Of a stretch of 64,000 nucleotides of DNA, positions 1 through 11,395 are shown piece by piece; positions within the stretch are counted from its first letter, which is position 1, and every line of letters starts with the position of its first letter. The notes beneath the pieces were generated by a model. The model searched no databases, had not been told where the DNA came from, and worked only from the letters and a program-made list of their open reading frames with translations. The stretch is from Citrus sinensis. Its lineage: Eukaryota; Streptophyta; Magnoliopsida; Sapindales; Rutaceae. The stretch spans positions 26,751,001 to 26,815,000 of the forward strand of contig NC_068564.1 of assembly GCF_022201045.2 (NCBI RefSeq), in the 5' to 3' direction. Both the position numbers and the translations under genes were made by a program.

Positions 1-484
1 TGTCTGTTTATTAGTTGAGTATAAATTCTTTTTATGTAGTGCTGGATTTCCATTTCTACAGAACGTAAATTGTGAAGCTCCCTTGGAATCATATCTTGGA
101 TCTTTGCATTATGCTAGTAAATTTCTGCAACAATGTTGGATGGCAATTGTTTTTAATTTTGATCTGGGGGTAGAAAACTTTAGTACCGGACTTTAATGCC
201 AAGTGTTTGACAGTACCTATTTATTCTGTGAGTCTTTTAATTAGTGTTTGATGGAAAAAATTAAAATAAAATTTTATAAATTACCCTAGTTTGATATCAT
301 ACATATTTTGACAGTTTTAAATGTTTGAAATTTCTGTGGGTGACTTCAAATATTGGAGTCAGCAAATGACTCAACACAAGTACCTTCTCATTTATTGGCT
401 GATCAAATTACATAAGACGAACTTAAGGGAAAAAAAAAAGAGCGTGCTTAGGACAAATAAACAAAAGCTTCAAAATGAAAACAT
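1..484. other. 3' flank of the RLP pseudogene, no gene seen
   Basis: AT-rich sequence downstream of the RLP pseudogene stop. A 73-codon open frame at 321-542 (plus) overlaps the RLP 3' end, shows no recognisable motif, and I regard it as chance. No repeat boundary is visible. Confidence 0.5.
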
Positions 485-1711
485 CTACCAACATTTTCTC
501 ACAACCCAAAAATTTTTGTCGCCAAGTCTAGCAAGGAAATGATAATACATAGACCTCCATTTCCTACTGACAAATAAAGGACCCATCACAAACCAGAAGC
601 CAACTACAAATCCCAAAGCCAAGCTTACATAGAACCAATTCACTTCATCTTCATCACCATCATCATTTCCGTCAATATCATCTTCACTTTCATTGTGTGG
701 TGCTGGAGCAGCCACAAAACAGTTGTTAGGAAGTGGAGAACCACAGAGTCGATTTCCAGTAAAAGATGAGGGATCAAAACTTTGAAGCTGTGTGCTTAAA
801 GGAATTTTCCCACTCAAGTTATTATTAGACAAGTTCAAACGACTCAAAAATGTCAAACTTGAAATACTCTGGGGGATTTCACCATAAAGTTGATTTGCAG
901 AGAAATCAATAGACAATATTGATTCCAAAGCACCAATGCTATTAGGAATTCTTCCGGTGAAAGAGTTGCAAGACAAATCCAATGACACCAATGCTCTGAG
1001 ATTCATTATTTCCGACGGAATCTCTCCTGAAAACTTATTTTTGGAGAGGTCGATAAGTCTCATCAACTTAAGAATTGTGTTATATTCAACTGCTTTTCCT
1101 TTCAGCACAAGTAATGCATCCTCAACATACTTTCCTGTGGAAACACTTGGATATTGTACATCAGTGCCTATTGAAAAATTCGCAGTCACCATGGAACTGA
1201 TGTTACTGATACATTTTGGTATGCTCCCAGAAAGATGGTTATCAGCAAGGTCTAAGACATGCAAAGAAGTTAGACCACAGAGTTGGTTTGGTAAAACACC
1301 ACGAAACTTATTTGAACGAAGGTTGAGGATCATTAAGCTTGAAAATCTTATTCCAATCCATGTTGGAACATTTCCTACAAACTCATTTTCACCAATGTCC
1401 AGCATTACCAGCTTTGTGCAATTCTGAAATGACGCTGGTATTTGTCCGGAGAGAGAATTTTTCCGAAGGTTTAATGATTGAAGGGAACTTAACATTCCCA
1501 AAGAGATTGGAATGTTACCGGTAAAATTATTGTTGCCTAAATTCAAGACCAACAAATCTAACCAATTCATCCAGCAATCAGGTATTTTCCCTGAAAAATG
1601 ATTTTCACCAAGTTTGAGAATTCGCATTCCCTTCAATTGATTGATCCCATCACACACGAAATGAGAAATGGATCCTGACAAGGAATTGTTTGAAAGGTCA
1701 AGAGCATACAC
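485..1711 (-). pseudogene. RLP fragment 4: last LRRs, island, transmembrane helix, tail
   Basis: A 408-codon open stretch carries about ten LxxLxLxxN-type repeats. It then has the non-LRR island seen before the last four LRRs in RLPs, a C-cap with an LCGSPL motif and cysteines, and an acidic juxtamembrane stretch rich in D/E/N. A hydrophobic helix starting at about residue 355 follows, then a basic cytosolic tail ending at the TAG at 485-487. The upstream edge is not a start codon: the frame simply runs into the solo LTR at 1712. It is the only piece that shows the complete membrane anchor, including the basic stop-transfer that the neighbouring paralogue has lost. Confidence 0.92.
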
Positions 1712-3227
1712 TGTTGGGAAAATATGCTCTTTAAAAGCATATGTGTTTATTTAATTGTAATAAACAATTTTTCTGATTAATAAAATAAATGAGGTATTTT
1801 ATTCAAATATCTTAATTGCATTAATATTTGTATTAAAGTCCATTTAATCATATTATATGTATTTATGTGATCACCATGTGGATTCACAGAAGACATAAAT
1901 ATAAGTTATCTTATGATTAAATAAATTTAGTTTGCAGTTGATAAATAAAGTTGGGCACTTTATTTAGGTATAGACTGTAATAAATTCATTGAATGATTTG
2001 TCTTAATCATGTATGAATTTATTGATGTAGTACGACTACATTGAACAGGATCACATATGAAATTTAATTAACTTTGTAATAACTGTCAGACTTATTAAAT
2101 CTCATAGGCATTGATTTTACTGTAATCTTAATCTTGAGTTAATTATGATTTCATGATTGTAATTGTTATTCCATTTGAGTTACCAATGGGCACGACACAT
2201 ACTTGTGGTCAAGATTACCCGGTATCTTGGTGGGAGCAATTATGAGTATTGGAGTTATGGATTAACAATATAGAATTTGTACAACACATCTCTTGATGGG
2301 TTTTCGGCACTTGATTATAGAATTCTCTGGCCAGAGTGTGTCAACATATTTAGTATGTTGAAAATGATCATTAGAGAAAACCAGTAAGGATCAAGGAATA
2401 AGATGTTATTAAATTGATTGGACAGTTGAGATATCAATTTAATTAACGATGTGGTACAAAGGATTGTGCAGTAAAGAAATCAATGTGGCTGGGGACGAAT
2501 TATTATTCGAGCATACAATTATGGAAGTCAGTTCCAATCTTTTAGTGGAGTAGATTTGGAATTAAATAATTAGGCTAGTTTAATTACAGGCTTAATTGTT
2601 ATAGCCACTATTGTATGTTCTCAAATGATCCCCGGGTTAGCTCATTTAATTGACTGCACCACTACTGGACTAATAAGCAAGATAACTAGCTATTTGGGTC
2701 AAAAGCCTAAATATATCATTTAGTGGGAGGCTCTATTTAATTAGCTTATGTGTAAGGGGCCTTATGTTATTTTACATGGTGGATCCCCTATTAAATGAAA
2801 AGTAACGTGAGTTTTATTTAGGGCATTATTTGGAGCCTAGGATTTTCACTAAAAGGAGATATATAAGGCTTATTTTCTCTAAAAGAAAAGGGAGAAGCCA
2901 CTTTATACAGATCAGAGAAAAATTTTCTCGTGCTAGTTACTTTGGTAGTGATAAAGGCGTCCACACGTTAAGTGCAGATCGAACCTGAGTCATAACCTAG
3001 AAGATCATTGGAGACAGTTCGTGATCTAACAAGCGTGGTGGTGACGGATCGTGATCTAACAGGAGTGGTGGTGGCGGATCGTGATCTAGGAGCCTAAATC
3101 ACTTCAGCAGAAAAAGCCAACTCGGATTTTCAAGGTACGATTTCTAGAATACAAATTCTTATATATTATATGAGAGCGATCTTCAAAAGGTTTTATAAAA
3201 ATTTAAAAATCTAATTTTTCCCCAACA
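1712..3227 (+). mobile_element. Solo LTR, probably Ty1/copia
   Basis: About 1.5 kb starting TGTTGGG and ending CCCAACA, so the ends are inverted and have the TG...CA form of an LTR. It is flanked by 5-bp direct repeats TACAC (1707-1711 and 3228-3232), the hallmark of LTR-element integration. No gag or pol reading frame lies inside, so this is a solo LTR left by recombination between two LTRs (or a small non-coding element). A TATATAAG at about 2860 followed by a CT-rich stretch looks like the promoter/R region and sets the orientation as plus, opposite to the RLP. The copia assignment rests only on the end sequence and size. The left edge may be off by one base. Confidence 0.85.
3008..3090 (+). 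repeat. 30-bp tandem repeat in the solo LTR
   Basis: Two full 30-bp units (3031-3060 and 3061-3090) of the form GTGGTGGTG-x-CGGATCGTGATCTA, preceded by a partial unit ending in GTGATCTAAC. They lie downstream of the TATA box, in what would be the LTR leader. Confidence 0.7.
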
Positions 3228-3276
3228 TACACATTGAATGAAACAAGAGGTAAGGGACCGGATAAGTTGTTGAAAC
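3228..3276 (-). pseudogene. RLP fragment 3: 49-bp piece between two insertions
   Basis: Only 49 bp of host gene survive between the solo LTR and the hAT element. On the minus strand they encode an LRR segment (N-L-S-G-P-L-P-L) matching the paralogue's NNLSGQLPLL repeat. The piece includes one copy of each flanking TSD (GTTGAAAC at 3269-3276 and TACAC at 3228-3232), so both insertions hit the gene within about 40 bp of each other. Confidence 0.9.
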
Positions 3277-6200
3277 CAGTGGCGGACCCAGGAAATAAAT
3301 TCAGAAGGGGCTTAATATAAATTGATAAAAAAATTCGACAAGATAATAAAAGCCAACTGAAAAAATAATAAGTAAAATATTCAATTTTATTGACATAATC
3401 ATTTTTAAAACTTCTTCAACTGTTCTCGACGTGTTTTCATATTTTGAAAACGTCGAATAATATCTTCATTGTCAATACAAGCAAATACATCTTTTTCTAT
3501 GTATACAACTAAGTTATCATTCAGCCATTGATCACCCATCCGGTTTCGAAGTCGATTCTTCACAAAATTCATGGCTGAAAATACTCTTTCTACAGTGGCA
3601 GTAGCTACAGGTAGAATTAAAGCCAATGTAACCAATTGGTAAACTAACGGGTACACTTTGTCCTTTTTAGTCTTAACCATTGTCCTTGCAAGTTCACCAA
3701 TCCCTTTCAATTCTGAAAATTCTGCACTAGATCGTAAATCCATAATGTATACATCAAGTTGCATCTCAAGTGCTATAAGATCTATTGCAGAAAAATCTTT
3801 AGGATAAAATTCAGCAAGTCGCAGTAATTTTTCCTTGTCAAAAGCTGCAAACAAATCATTTGGATATAGACAAGCCAAACAAATAAGCAACTGAGTATTT
3901 GACTCATTGAAACGATTATTTAGCTCTTGAAGTTGCATGTCTAAGACAGCATAAAATAACTCAACTCGATACCGATGTAAATTTGTGATCTCTCGAGCTT
4001 TACGGCGTGATCGCCCTGGAATTAAAAACAAATCATCCATATCTAAAACATCGATATCATGCTTGCTACAGAAAGTAGAAACTTGACCAAATAAAGAATC
4101 CCATCCACTATCTCTCAACTTCTGAAGGTTATGCTTATAAACTTCAACCAATTTTACAGCATTCAAAATATCTTGATCTTTCCTTTGTAGTGCTCGTGAC
4201 AATTCATTTGCATAGCCAAGAATATTTTTCATTAAGAATAAACAAAATACAAAATCAAATGATTGCATCAACTTCAATAGCGTATTAGCTTGAAATCTTT
4301 GTTCAGAATTTCCTTCAACTTCAATTACCTCAAGCACATCAACCACAGATGGAAACATAGAAATTATGCTCATTAACGTACCATAATGAGAAGACCAGCG
4401 TGTATCAGCAGGACGCTTTAAAGTAATCTCCTGATTTAAACCTTGTCCACTTGAAAGCTCGCCTTTACCTAATGCTTCAATAACTGCAAGAGCATGTTTC
4501 TCATGTAGAATGTCACGACGTTTAGCTGACACTCCAACAACATTAACTAGCATTGAAACTAAATTGAATAAAGAATTAACTTCCTCATGCTTTTTTGCCA
4601 CGGAAATAAGAGCTAACTGAAGTTGATGAGCAAAACAATGAACATAATAAGCAGATTCATTCTCCTCTAAAATGAGCGTTTTCAAACCATTAAACTCACC
4701 CTGCATATTACTTGCCCCATCATAACCTTGCCCACGTAACATTGACAAACTCAATCCAAACCTTGAAAACATATTGTCAAGAGATTCTTTAAGTGAGGCA
4801 GCTGTAGTGCTAGAAACATGTTCAATGCCTACAAAACGTTCAACCACATATCCATTCTTATCCACATAACGTAATACAACAGCCATTTGCTCTTTTGTAG
4901 ATATATCACGAGACTCATCAATTAGAATAGAAAATAATGCACCATCCATCTCTCTAATAATAGCATTAGTAGTTTCAGTTGCAACACAACTTACAATGTC
5001 TTTTTGGATCTTTGGAGATGTCATTTGCAGATTTAGAGGAGTATTTTTGAAAGTAACAGCATTAATATCTTCATTATGATCAGCAAGGAAGTGTAAAAGC
5101 TCAAGAAAATTCCCTTTGTTGCTTGAACCATCAGACTCATCATGCCCACGAAATGCTAGCCCTTGATTTAAAAGAAATCGAATACAATCAACAACAACAT
5201 TCAAGCGAGTTTCATATTCACTTTGAGTTTTCTCGGATTGTCTTTCAAAAAATGTTGCAATATGTTGTTTCTGATTCATCAACCTTTCACATTTCTGCCT
5301 AGCTCGATTATGGGCACTATTGACACCTCCTTCATGAATCTTTAATTTTTCTTTTTTTTTTCCAATTTTTAAATCCTTTCCCAGTAAAAGTATCACTACC
5401 TGCTTGATCACCATTATCTTCTTTGAAAAGATAACAAAAAAGACAATATGCAGACTCTTCTTTTATACTATATTCCAGCCAAGAACCAAATTCTTTGAAC
5501 CAATCCGAAACAAATCGTCGTTGTTGATTTCCAAATTTCTCAAATTTAAAATTGTGCCCCTTAGGTTGAAAAGGACCCCTTTGTAAGTATGTTCTTCGGA
5601 CTTGATCTCAAATATTACAATTATAACTATCAATACAAGGTCGTAAGCCAGGGTCAGCAGGCAAATTTTGTAAATTGACTTCATATGAACCATGACTAGT
5701 TCCTTCTAAAGGAGATGGGAGCTGTGGTTTCTTTTTAAAAATTTTTTCCATATCTGTTTCAAATCAAATAAAACTATTAATTATTAGATTAAATTTCACA
5801 GTAAGGCTAAATCCTAACAAAATAACGAACAAGAATAATTAATTTAATACAAATTTGATATTATAAAAACATTATTTGACAACACACCCAATGGGGCTCA
5901 CGGGAAAGATACATGATTGTAAATTTTACTTTTTCAATTGCTCATTTATTTGCATTAACAAAGTGATTGCTTTTAATTATAATTTATATAATAAATTATA
6001 CACCACTTAAAACTTTCATCATTTCACAGAGCACCCAGTGGGTGCCACCCACTGTCCCACCACTTTCCCTTTCAATTTTAATATTAAAGAATTGCTCACT
6101 TTTCACAAATCAACTTTTACTTTTGGAATTTTGTAGATAGCTATCAGAATAAGAATTGATGAATGAAGTTAGAGAGATGCAGCACATTCATTCGGCCAGA

Positions 6201-6681
6201 ATCATTAGTCAAACTTCAAAACAACATTCAAGCACAATACCTGTTTCAATCTATGGGCTATGGCTGATCTAGCAAGGGACGAAATCATCAAAGGCTCAGC
6301 GATCGCGGCAACAGATAACAACGAGTTGGTGGCAGACTGGCAGCAGGAATGGAAACGTTCGTCGGTGGCGGTGGCCGGTCTTTGTGATTTCGTGATTCAC
6401 AGTTTCATGATTTTGGGGTTTGTTTTTTTATTCCTTTAATTTTTTTATTATTAATATAAAACGATGAGTTTTGTAAGTTAGTTTTAAATTAGAATTTGAT
6501 TAAATTAAAAAGTTTTTATTATTTAAATGGGTTTAATTTCAAAGCCCAAAATACTTTGTTTTTGTTGAGAAAAGTTATTGGACTTAATAATTAAAAGGGG
6601 CTTTATGGGCTAAATTTAAAAAAATTTTAAGGCTCAGGGGGGGCTTAAGCCCCTCCTGGGCCTGAACTGGGTCCGCCCATG
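3277..6681 (-). mobile_element. hAT transposon, DUF4371/TTF-type, decayed
   Basis: A 3.4-kb element with imperfect terminal inverted repeats: CAGTGGCGGACCCAG at the left and, on the other strand, CATGGGCGGACCCAG at the right. It is bounded by perfect 8-bp TSDs GTTGAAAC (3269-3276 and 6682-6689), as expected for hAT. The inverted similarity extends further inward, around a GGGGCTTAA motif on both sides. Its transposase frame is on the minus strand and is broken. The non-coding 5' kilobase (about 5760-6640) holds a GC-richer patch at 6260-6410 and AT-rich sequence. It lies inside the RLP coding sequence. Confidence 0.93.
3405..5752 (-). pseudogene. hAT transposase, TTF zinc finger + DUF4371 + hAT dimerisation domain, broken
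   Basis: The likely start is the ATG at 5752-5750. The first part reads a TTF-type zinc-finger segment (motif DWFKEFGSWLEYS, then CLFCYLF). The main 669-codon frame (5414-3405) gives DUF4371 with the hAT catalytic signature: an ILIDESRD aspartate, GYDGASNM, CFAHQLQL and DTRWSSH. It ends in the C-terminal hAT dimerisation domain (VATATVERVFSAMN). Two lesions are visible: an in-frame TGA at 5608-5610, and a frameshift at an A10 run (plus-strand T run, 5352-5361) that separates the zinc finger from the rest. With nine A's the frames would join. Downstream of the run the frame is open to the stop at 3405, so this element was probably mobilised as an intact copy and decayed afterwards. Confidence 0.88.
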
Positions 6682-7882
6682 GTTGAAACTCAAGTCAAGT
6701 GACTCAAGTTGACTCACCTCAGTTAGATTTGGGATCTCCCCGTATATATAATTGTGAGAGAGATTTAGATAATTAATCTGGGAGAGATTTTTCCAAACCC
6801 AAGTAGGAATTGTATCTACAATTCTTGTATTGGATATATCCAGATAAGTTAAATGCTTTTGTGAATGAAGCCATGGGGGAAATTGATAGCCTAAATCACA
6901 AGATCTCAAACCCAACACTTCAAGTTGAAAAGGGGGGAACCAATCATGACTGACATTGAAGGTTAATGAGTTACCAGACGCTTTAAAGTCCAGCAACCTC
7001 GTGAGATTAGAAAAATGAATTTGAGAAAGAGTTCCATTTAATCTGTTCAAGGAAAGATCTACAACTCTCAATGTTGAAAGTTCACCTAAAGACAATGGAA
7101 CATGCCCAGAAATGAAATTGTCACTTAGATCAAGAGTGTCTAGATTTCTAAATTGCCCAAGTTTATCAGTCAAAGGACCAAAAATGCGGCAATTTCGCAA
7201 AACCAAAATCTCAAGCCCATCAGAAACACATCCTGAGAAAATATCAAAGATTTCAGACATCTCCTGACTCAAGTTGACTCCTGACAAAGATATTGACTTC
7301 AAATTGCAAAGTCTTCCCAAAGATCTTGGAATTTTCCCTTCAAGCCTATTGTTTGAGAGATAAAGCCTATTGATAGAAGTAAGATTTCCCAATGCACCCG
7401 AAACCTTACCTTCCAAGGTATTGGAGTTAAGAGAAACTTGCTCAAGAAGGCTAAGCCTACGGAACCATTTGGGAACGGAAGAATTAAAATGGTTGTTGGA
7501 CAAATAAATGTGTCTAAGGGAAGTCAAGTTCTGAACTCCATCAGGAATTGGACCGCCGAAACTGTTATTTCTAAGATCAAGAGAGACTAAATTATGAAGA
7601 CCGAAAATCCAACTGGGTTCTAAAGACTTTGAAATTGGTTATTGGAGAGATCAAGTGTGGCAAGAGATGAAAATTTTGCAACGGACAGAGGAGGAAAGTA
7701 AGAGAGACGACAACCTGAGAGCCGCAGCGACACTAAGGAAGGGAGTGTGTTCATAACAAGCAACCAGTCAGAAGCTCTGCTAAGGTCTACATTGCTTAAG
7801 TCAAGGTGCTCTAATGAAGAAAGGCCGGATAGCCACCTTAAATTCCCAGCGTATAAACCCAAGTATTTCTGACTGAGGTCAA
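6682..7882 (-). pseudogene. RLP fragment 2: central LRRs, one frameshift
   Basis: About 400 codons of LRRs, read as two overlapping frames: 7877-7620 in one and 7623-6682 in the other. The switch at about 7624-7635 is explained by loss of one base, because upstream and downstream repeats align with the paralogue without other gaps. Motifs include HLDLSNVDLS, RLSYFPPLSVA and repeated LxxLDLSxN. The right edge (7878-7882, GTCAA) is one TSD of the Ty3 element and the left edge (6682-6689) is a TSD of the hAT element. Confidence 0.92.
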
Positions 7883-8546
7883 TGTTGATGCCGAAATCTG
7901 CTCGTCCTTAGACCGACCAGATTCTTTCACCAACGTTTAAGTTATCAACTGCTGCACGAACCGCTAAGGTTGGAATCACCCTCCTTTCTCTCACTAGACC
8001 TGCGTTCACCGAAAACGGATCAGAGACGCCGGTGGTTTTGCCGGCGTAAACCCTCCGATGCCTAAGTTAGCACAAGGTGTTTACGGGAAAACAGTATAAT
8101 TTGGATTTAAGGTGTTTGTTAGAAATTTGTAAGGAAATGGCCTGGTTGCAATTTGGCAGCGTTTTCCCCCTTTTCCGGTTTTCTCTCCTTTTCTTCATCG
8201 ATTTCATCTTCTTTTATAGCCGCTGTCCCCACGTTCCCGTTTGCCCTTCATCCCACCTTTTTTGGGCAGTGGCAGCCCCTCATGGGACTCTAACTGCTGC
8301 ATCATGGGCAAACGTGGGATCTCGCATCTCCCGCAACGGTTCTGGGAAAGCGCAACTGCCGCAATTCTGTGAGATCGTGCTTCCGCTTTTTGGGGTACGG
8401 GTACCGGCTCGGTATATACCTCTGATCAGTATTCGTCTTGGCTCGGCTCGTGTTGCCCCTGCTCTGCTCGTACCATTTGGCTGAGGTGATTCATGCCGGG
8501 GTGGAAATAGTAGCATGACCGACCTGGTGCTTTTATTTACTTAACA
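7883..8546 (-). repeat. 3' LTR of the Ty3/gypsy element
   Basis: 664 bp, nearly identical to 17989-18652 (constant offset of 10106 bp, no indels seen). It is 3' in element orientation because gag-pol reads leftwards. It contains a minus-strand TATAAAAG at about 8211-8218, equivalent to that in the 5' LTR. Confidence 0.97.
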
Positions 8547-8567
8547 CCAGTCCCCTAGTTTCTAGTC
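8547..8567 (-). other. Polypurine tract of the Ty3/gypsy element
   Basis: Directly inside the 3' LTR, the minus strand reads GAAACTAGGGGACTGG before the LTR start TGTTAAG. This is the position and purine-rich character expected for the plus-strand primer. Confidence 0.6.
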
Positions 8568-9146
8568 TTGTGAGTGAAATGAGTCAAGAGTAGAAACTGA
8601 TTGTCAAATCTTGCCAATCCGGGGGCTTCTCCTCTGGTTTTCTACCTACAGGGACGGACCTGAGGATTTCTTTTCTTCAGGGGAGGTTTTGACCTGAGCA
8701 TGGGCCTAAATGAGCATGTCCATTGCGTATCTGGGCTTGCATCTAGCCTGGCTTCTTGTAACAGTTGGTGACGTGGCATCCGCAGACTCTTCATATTTTG
8801 AAATTTGAAATGACGGGCTATCTGTCCTCGATGTACGGTGCGTCTCCATTACTTTAATGCTTTCATTTCCCCCTTTTCGTTTCAAATCCCTAGACTGGAG
8901 TCATCATCATCTTGTTACTCGTTCCTCCGCCGTTAACCAAATTTTCTCTGAACTTTGCTCATACTCCCAGCGTCCGGAGTATCCATTTGCTGGGTGTTGT
9001 CTCTGTCACGGCAGCGCTATCAGTGTCCGTCTGTTCCAGGTATAGCCTTTAACCTTTTCTTTGGTTGTTGTTGATTGGGTTCTGTGTTGCCCCTTTTTGT
9101 ATTCGTGTACTTGGGTTTGTTTTGGTTTTTCTTTTGAGATTCCGAT

Positions 9147-11283
9147 ATGTCAAACCGGAAAAGAAAGTTGATTGTTGATGAAGGTGATGAAGAATCAGGG
9201 GATTCAGGCCTCAACGTGTCAATACCCACCGATTTCTTGGGTCCCTCCAGTAGTGTAGGTCCTTCCCATGGCAGGGATACCCTTGAGTACCCACGCCCTC
9301 TGGTTGCCTCTTCCTTCCCCGAACTAGCGCTTGTAAAAAATAGAGGTGGGCCTGCGTCGGGCTCTGGTGAGAACCACAGCTTTGGTGGGGTTGGGATCTC
9401 TGAAGGAGTTGGCGATGGTGAGGGGAGCAGTTCCGGACCGAGCCGATCTGCTCAGAGAAGAAACCTAGGCCATAGGGTGGAGGCTGATTCCTACCCTATT
9501 GATTTCATGGCTTGTGCCACCACCCCCACTGACCTATTTAAACTTAGGAACCTCTACGACATCCCCAGCGAGGTTCTTCTTGTAGTTCCTGGAAAAGGCG
9601 ATGTCCCTAGTCGGCCTCCAAAAGGGTATGTGACGATGCACTTGGAGAGTTTCAAACTAGGAGCTCGGCTGCCCCTTCAACCTTACTTTGCCAAGATACT
9701 GGGCGGTATGCACCTAGCCCCAGGTCAGCTGCACCCAAATGGGTGGAGGGTTCTCTCGGCGATGTTTGTGTTGTAGGAGAGGTGTGGGTCGGAGGAGCCT
9801 TCTCTTGTCGAAGTGAAACATCTGTATCAGCTGCGGAGTAGCCCAAATGAGGCAGGCTGGTATTATTTTATGTCCAGTTCTGCCAAGAGGAAACCGATCA
9901 CTGGGTTTCTATCTTCATGTAAAAATTGGAAGAACAAATTCTTCTTTGCTGGAGGGAACTGGTGTCCAGCAGTTCGGTCGCTTGGTGGGGACATATATCT
10001 TCCCACCCATTTTGTCACCCCAGGTCGTTCATTTTTGCCTATATTCTTAATTAAACTGCTACTTATTGGGTTCTTTAACCTTTTGTGCTATTTCAGAGTC
10101 GTGGGGTCTGATCGGGGGGCTTGAAGATCGGCCTTTGCTTCAGGTGGAAACGGCTCTATTGTACGCGTCTACCTGCCAAGACCTCCTGTCACCAACAAGT
10201 CTGGTCAGCTCGGGCTTAGTGGATATAGCCGCCGGGATGGATAGCAAGATTCTCAGTGCTATGACCAGAAAGCGTGGTCGGGCTTCGAGCAGCTCCAGCA
10301 ACCCTCCTCCTCCCCCGAAGAAACCTAGCGTTGGTCCTTCCAAGGCGCCTGTTCCTGCTCTGCCCCCACCTCCACCTCGTAAGAGTGTTGGGGAGAAAAC
10401 CTCCGACAAAAGTCCTGAGGTCAGCTTACAGTCTGGGGACCGTTCTTCTCCTCTACTATCTCGGGATCAAGTGGACTACCTGAGCCCGTATCAGAAGGAT
10501 TACAAAAGAGCGGTGGGGCCCAAGATGGTGAAGGACATCAAGAGTATGAACCTCTCCGAATTAGCTGCTTCCGTTCAGAGAGTGTCCTTCAGGTTGGCCA
10601 CCATGGTTTCGTGCTACAAGATTGGGTCCGCGCGCCATGAGAAGAAACTCCAAGCTGACAATCAGGAATTGAAGAAGAAAGCTGAATCTGCTGATCGCTC
10701 TAAGGAGAAGCTGGCTGAGCTGAACAAGCAGGTTATGGAGCTAGAGAAGAGAGTTGCGGTTGCTGAATCCACTTCCTCCAAACTCGAGGTTGAGCTGGGT
10801 GACCTGAGGTCTGATCTCCATGCTACTCAAATTGAAAGGGATACTCTGAGGGCCGCCCTTGAGGGGGAAATCAAATCCTTGGGTGAGCAGCTGGCTGAGG
10901 AGAAAGGCAAATCCGCTGATGTGGACGATCGACTGGATGCCGAGTATGACTCTGGGGTTGCCTTCTCCTATAAGTGCATAATGTCTGTGCTTAAGGAAGA
11001 ATATCCCGAGCTAGACATGAGCAAGCTGGAGGCTGGAGTGGAGAGGTACATGGCTGAGGTCGGCCAGGGTGATAAGGAGCAGGGCGGGCAGGATCAGGTG
11101 GAGGCTCCTTCGGATGGCGTGCAAGAGGGGGAAGCTGGGGGACGCACTCTCGAAGTGGGTCAAGGGTCCATGCCTCCTCCTCTCGGCATTGCTGATCTTC
11201 CACCTCCAGATGTTGCTGATCCCTCACTTCCCGAGCTCGCTGATCCTTCAGCTGCTGGAGCCGTTGATTCTCCTAACCTTTAG
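9147..11283 (+). pseudogene. Antisense extra gene of the Ty3 element (Transposase_28-like + coiled coil)
   Basis: A gene on the strand opposite to gag-pol. Exon 1 (9147-10023) carries a conserved plant block (YDIPSEVLLVVPG ... LHPNGWRVL) that I match to the putative gypsy-type transposon domain family (Transposase_28, PF04195). A 73-bp intron with GT...AG ends (10024-10096) joins phase-correctly to exon 2 (10097-11283). Exon 2 has a proline-rich linker, a coiled coil of about 130 residues at about 10600-10960, and a proline/aspartate-rich tail. Total length is 688 codons. One in-frame TAG at 9774-9776 breaks exon 1. Antisense ORFs at this position are known in Tat-group elements; their function is unknown. 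The intron is my inference from phase and splice signals. Confidence 0.75.
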
Positions 11284-11395
11284 GCCTATTTTTTGTATAA
11301 GCTCTAGATTTGCGTTTGTTTTGTAAACAATTTAAGCATTTATAAAAAAAAAATTTTGAATGCTCTCTATTGGCTTTCCTGTTTGGTTTTTTAGT

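Noticed and set aside
936..1427. 163-codon plus-strand frame
   Set aside because: It is antisense to the RLP LRR frame; LRR coding sequence often leaves the opposite strand open.
1712..3227. Possibility that this is an intron of the RLP gene
   Set aside because: It has TG...CA ends with a 5-bp target duplication, no GT...AG borders on the minus strand, and the paralogous RLP is intronless at this point.
8077..8484. 135-codon plus-strand frame in the LTR, repeated at 18183-18590
   Set aside because: It lies inside the Ty3 LTRs, starts with GTG, has no domain, and occurs twice only because the LTRs are duplicates.
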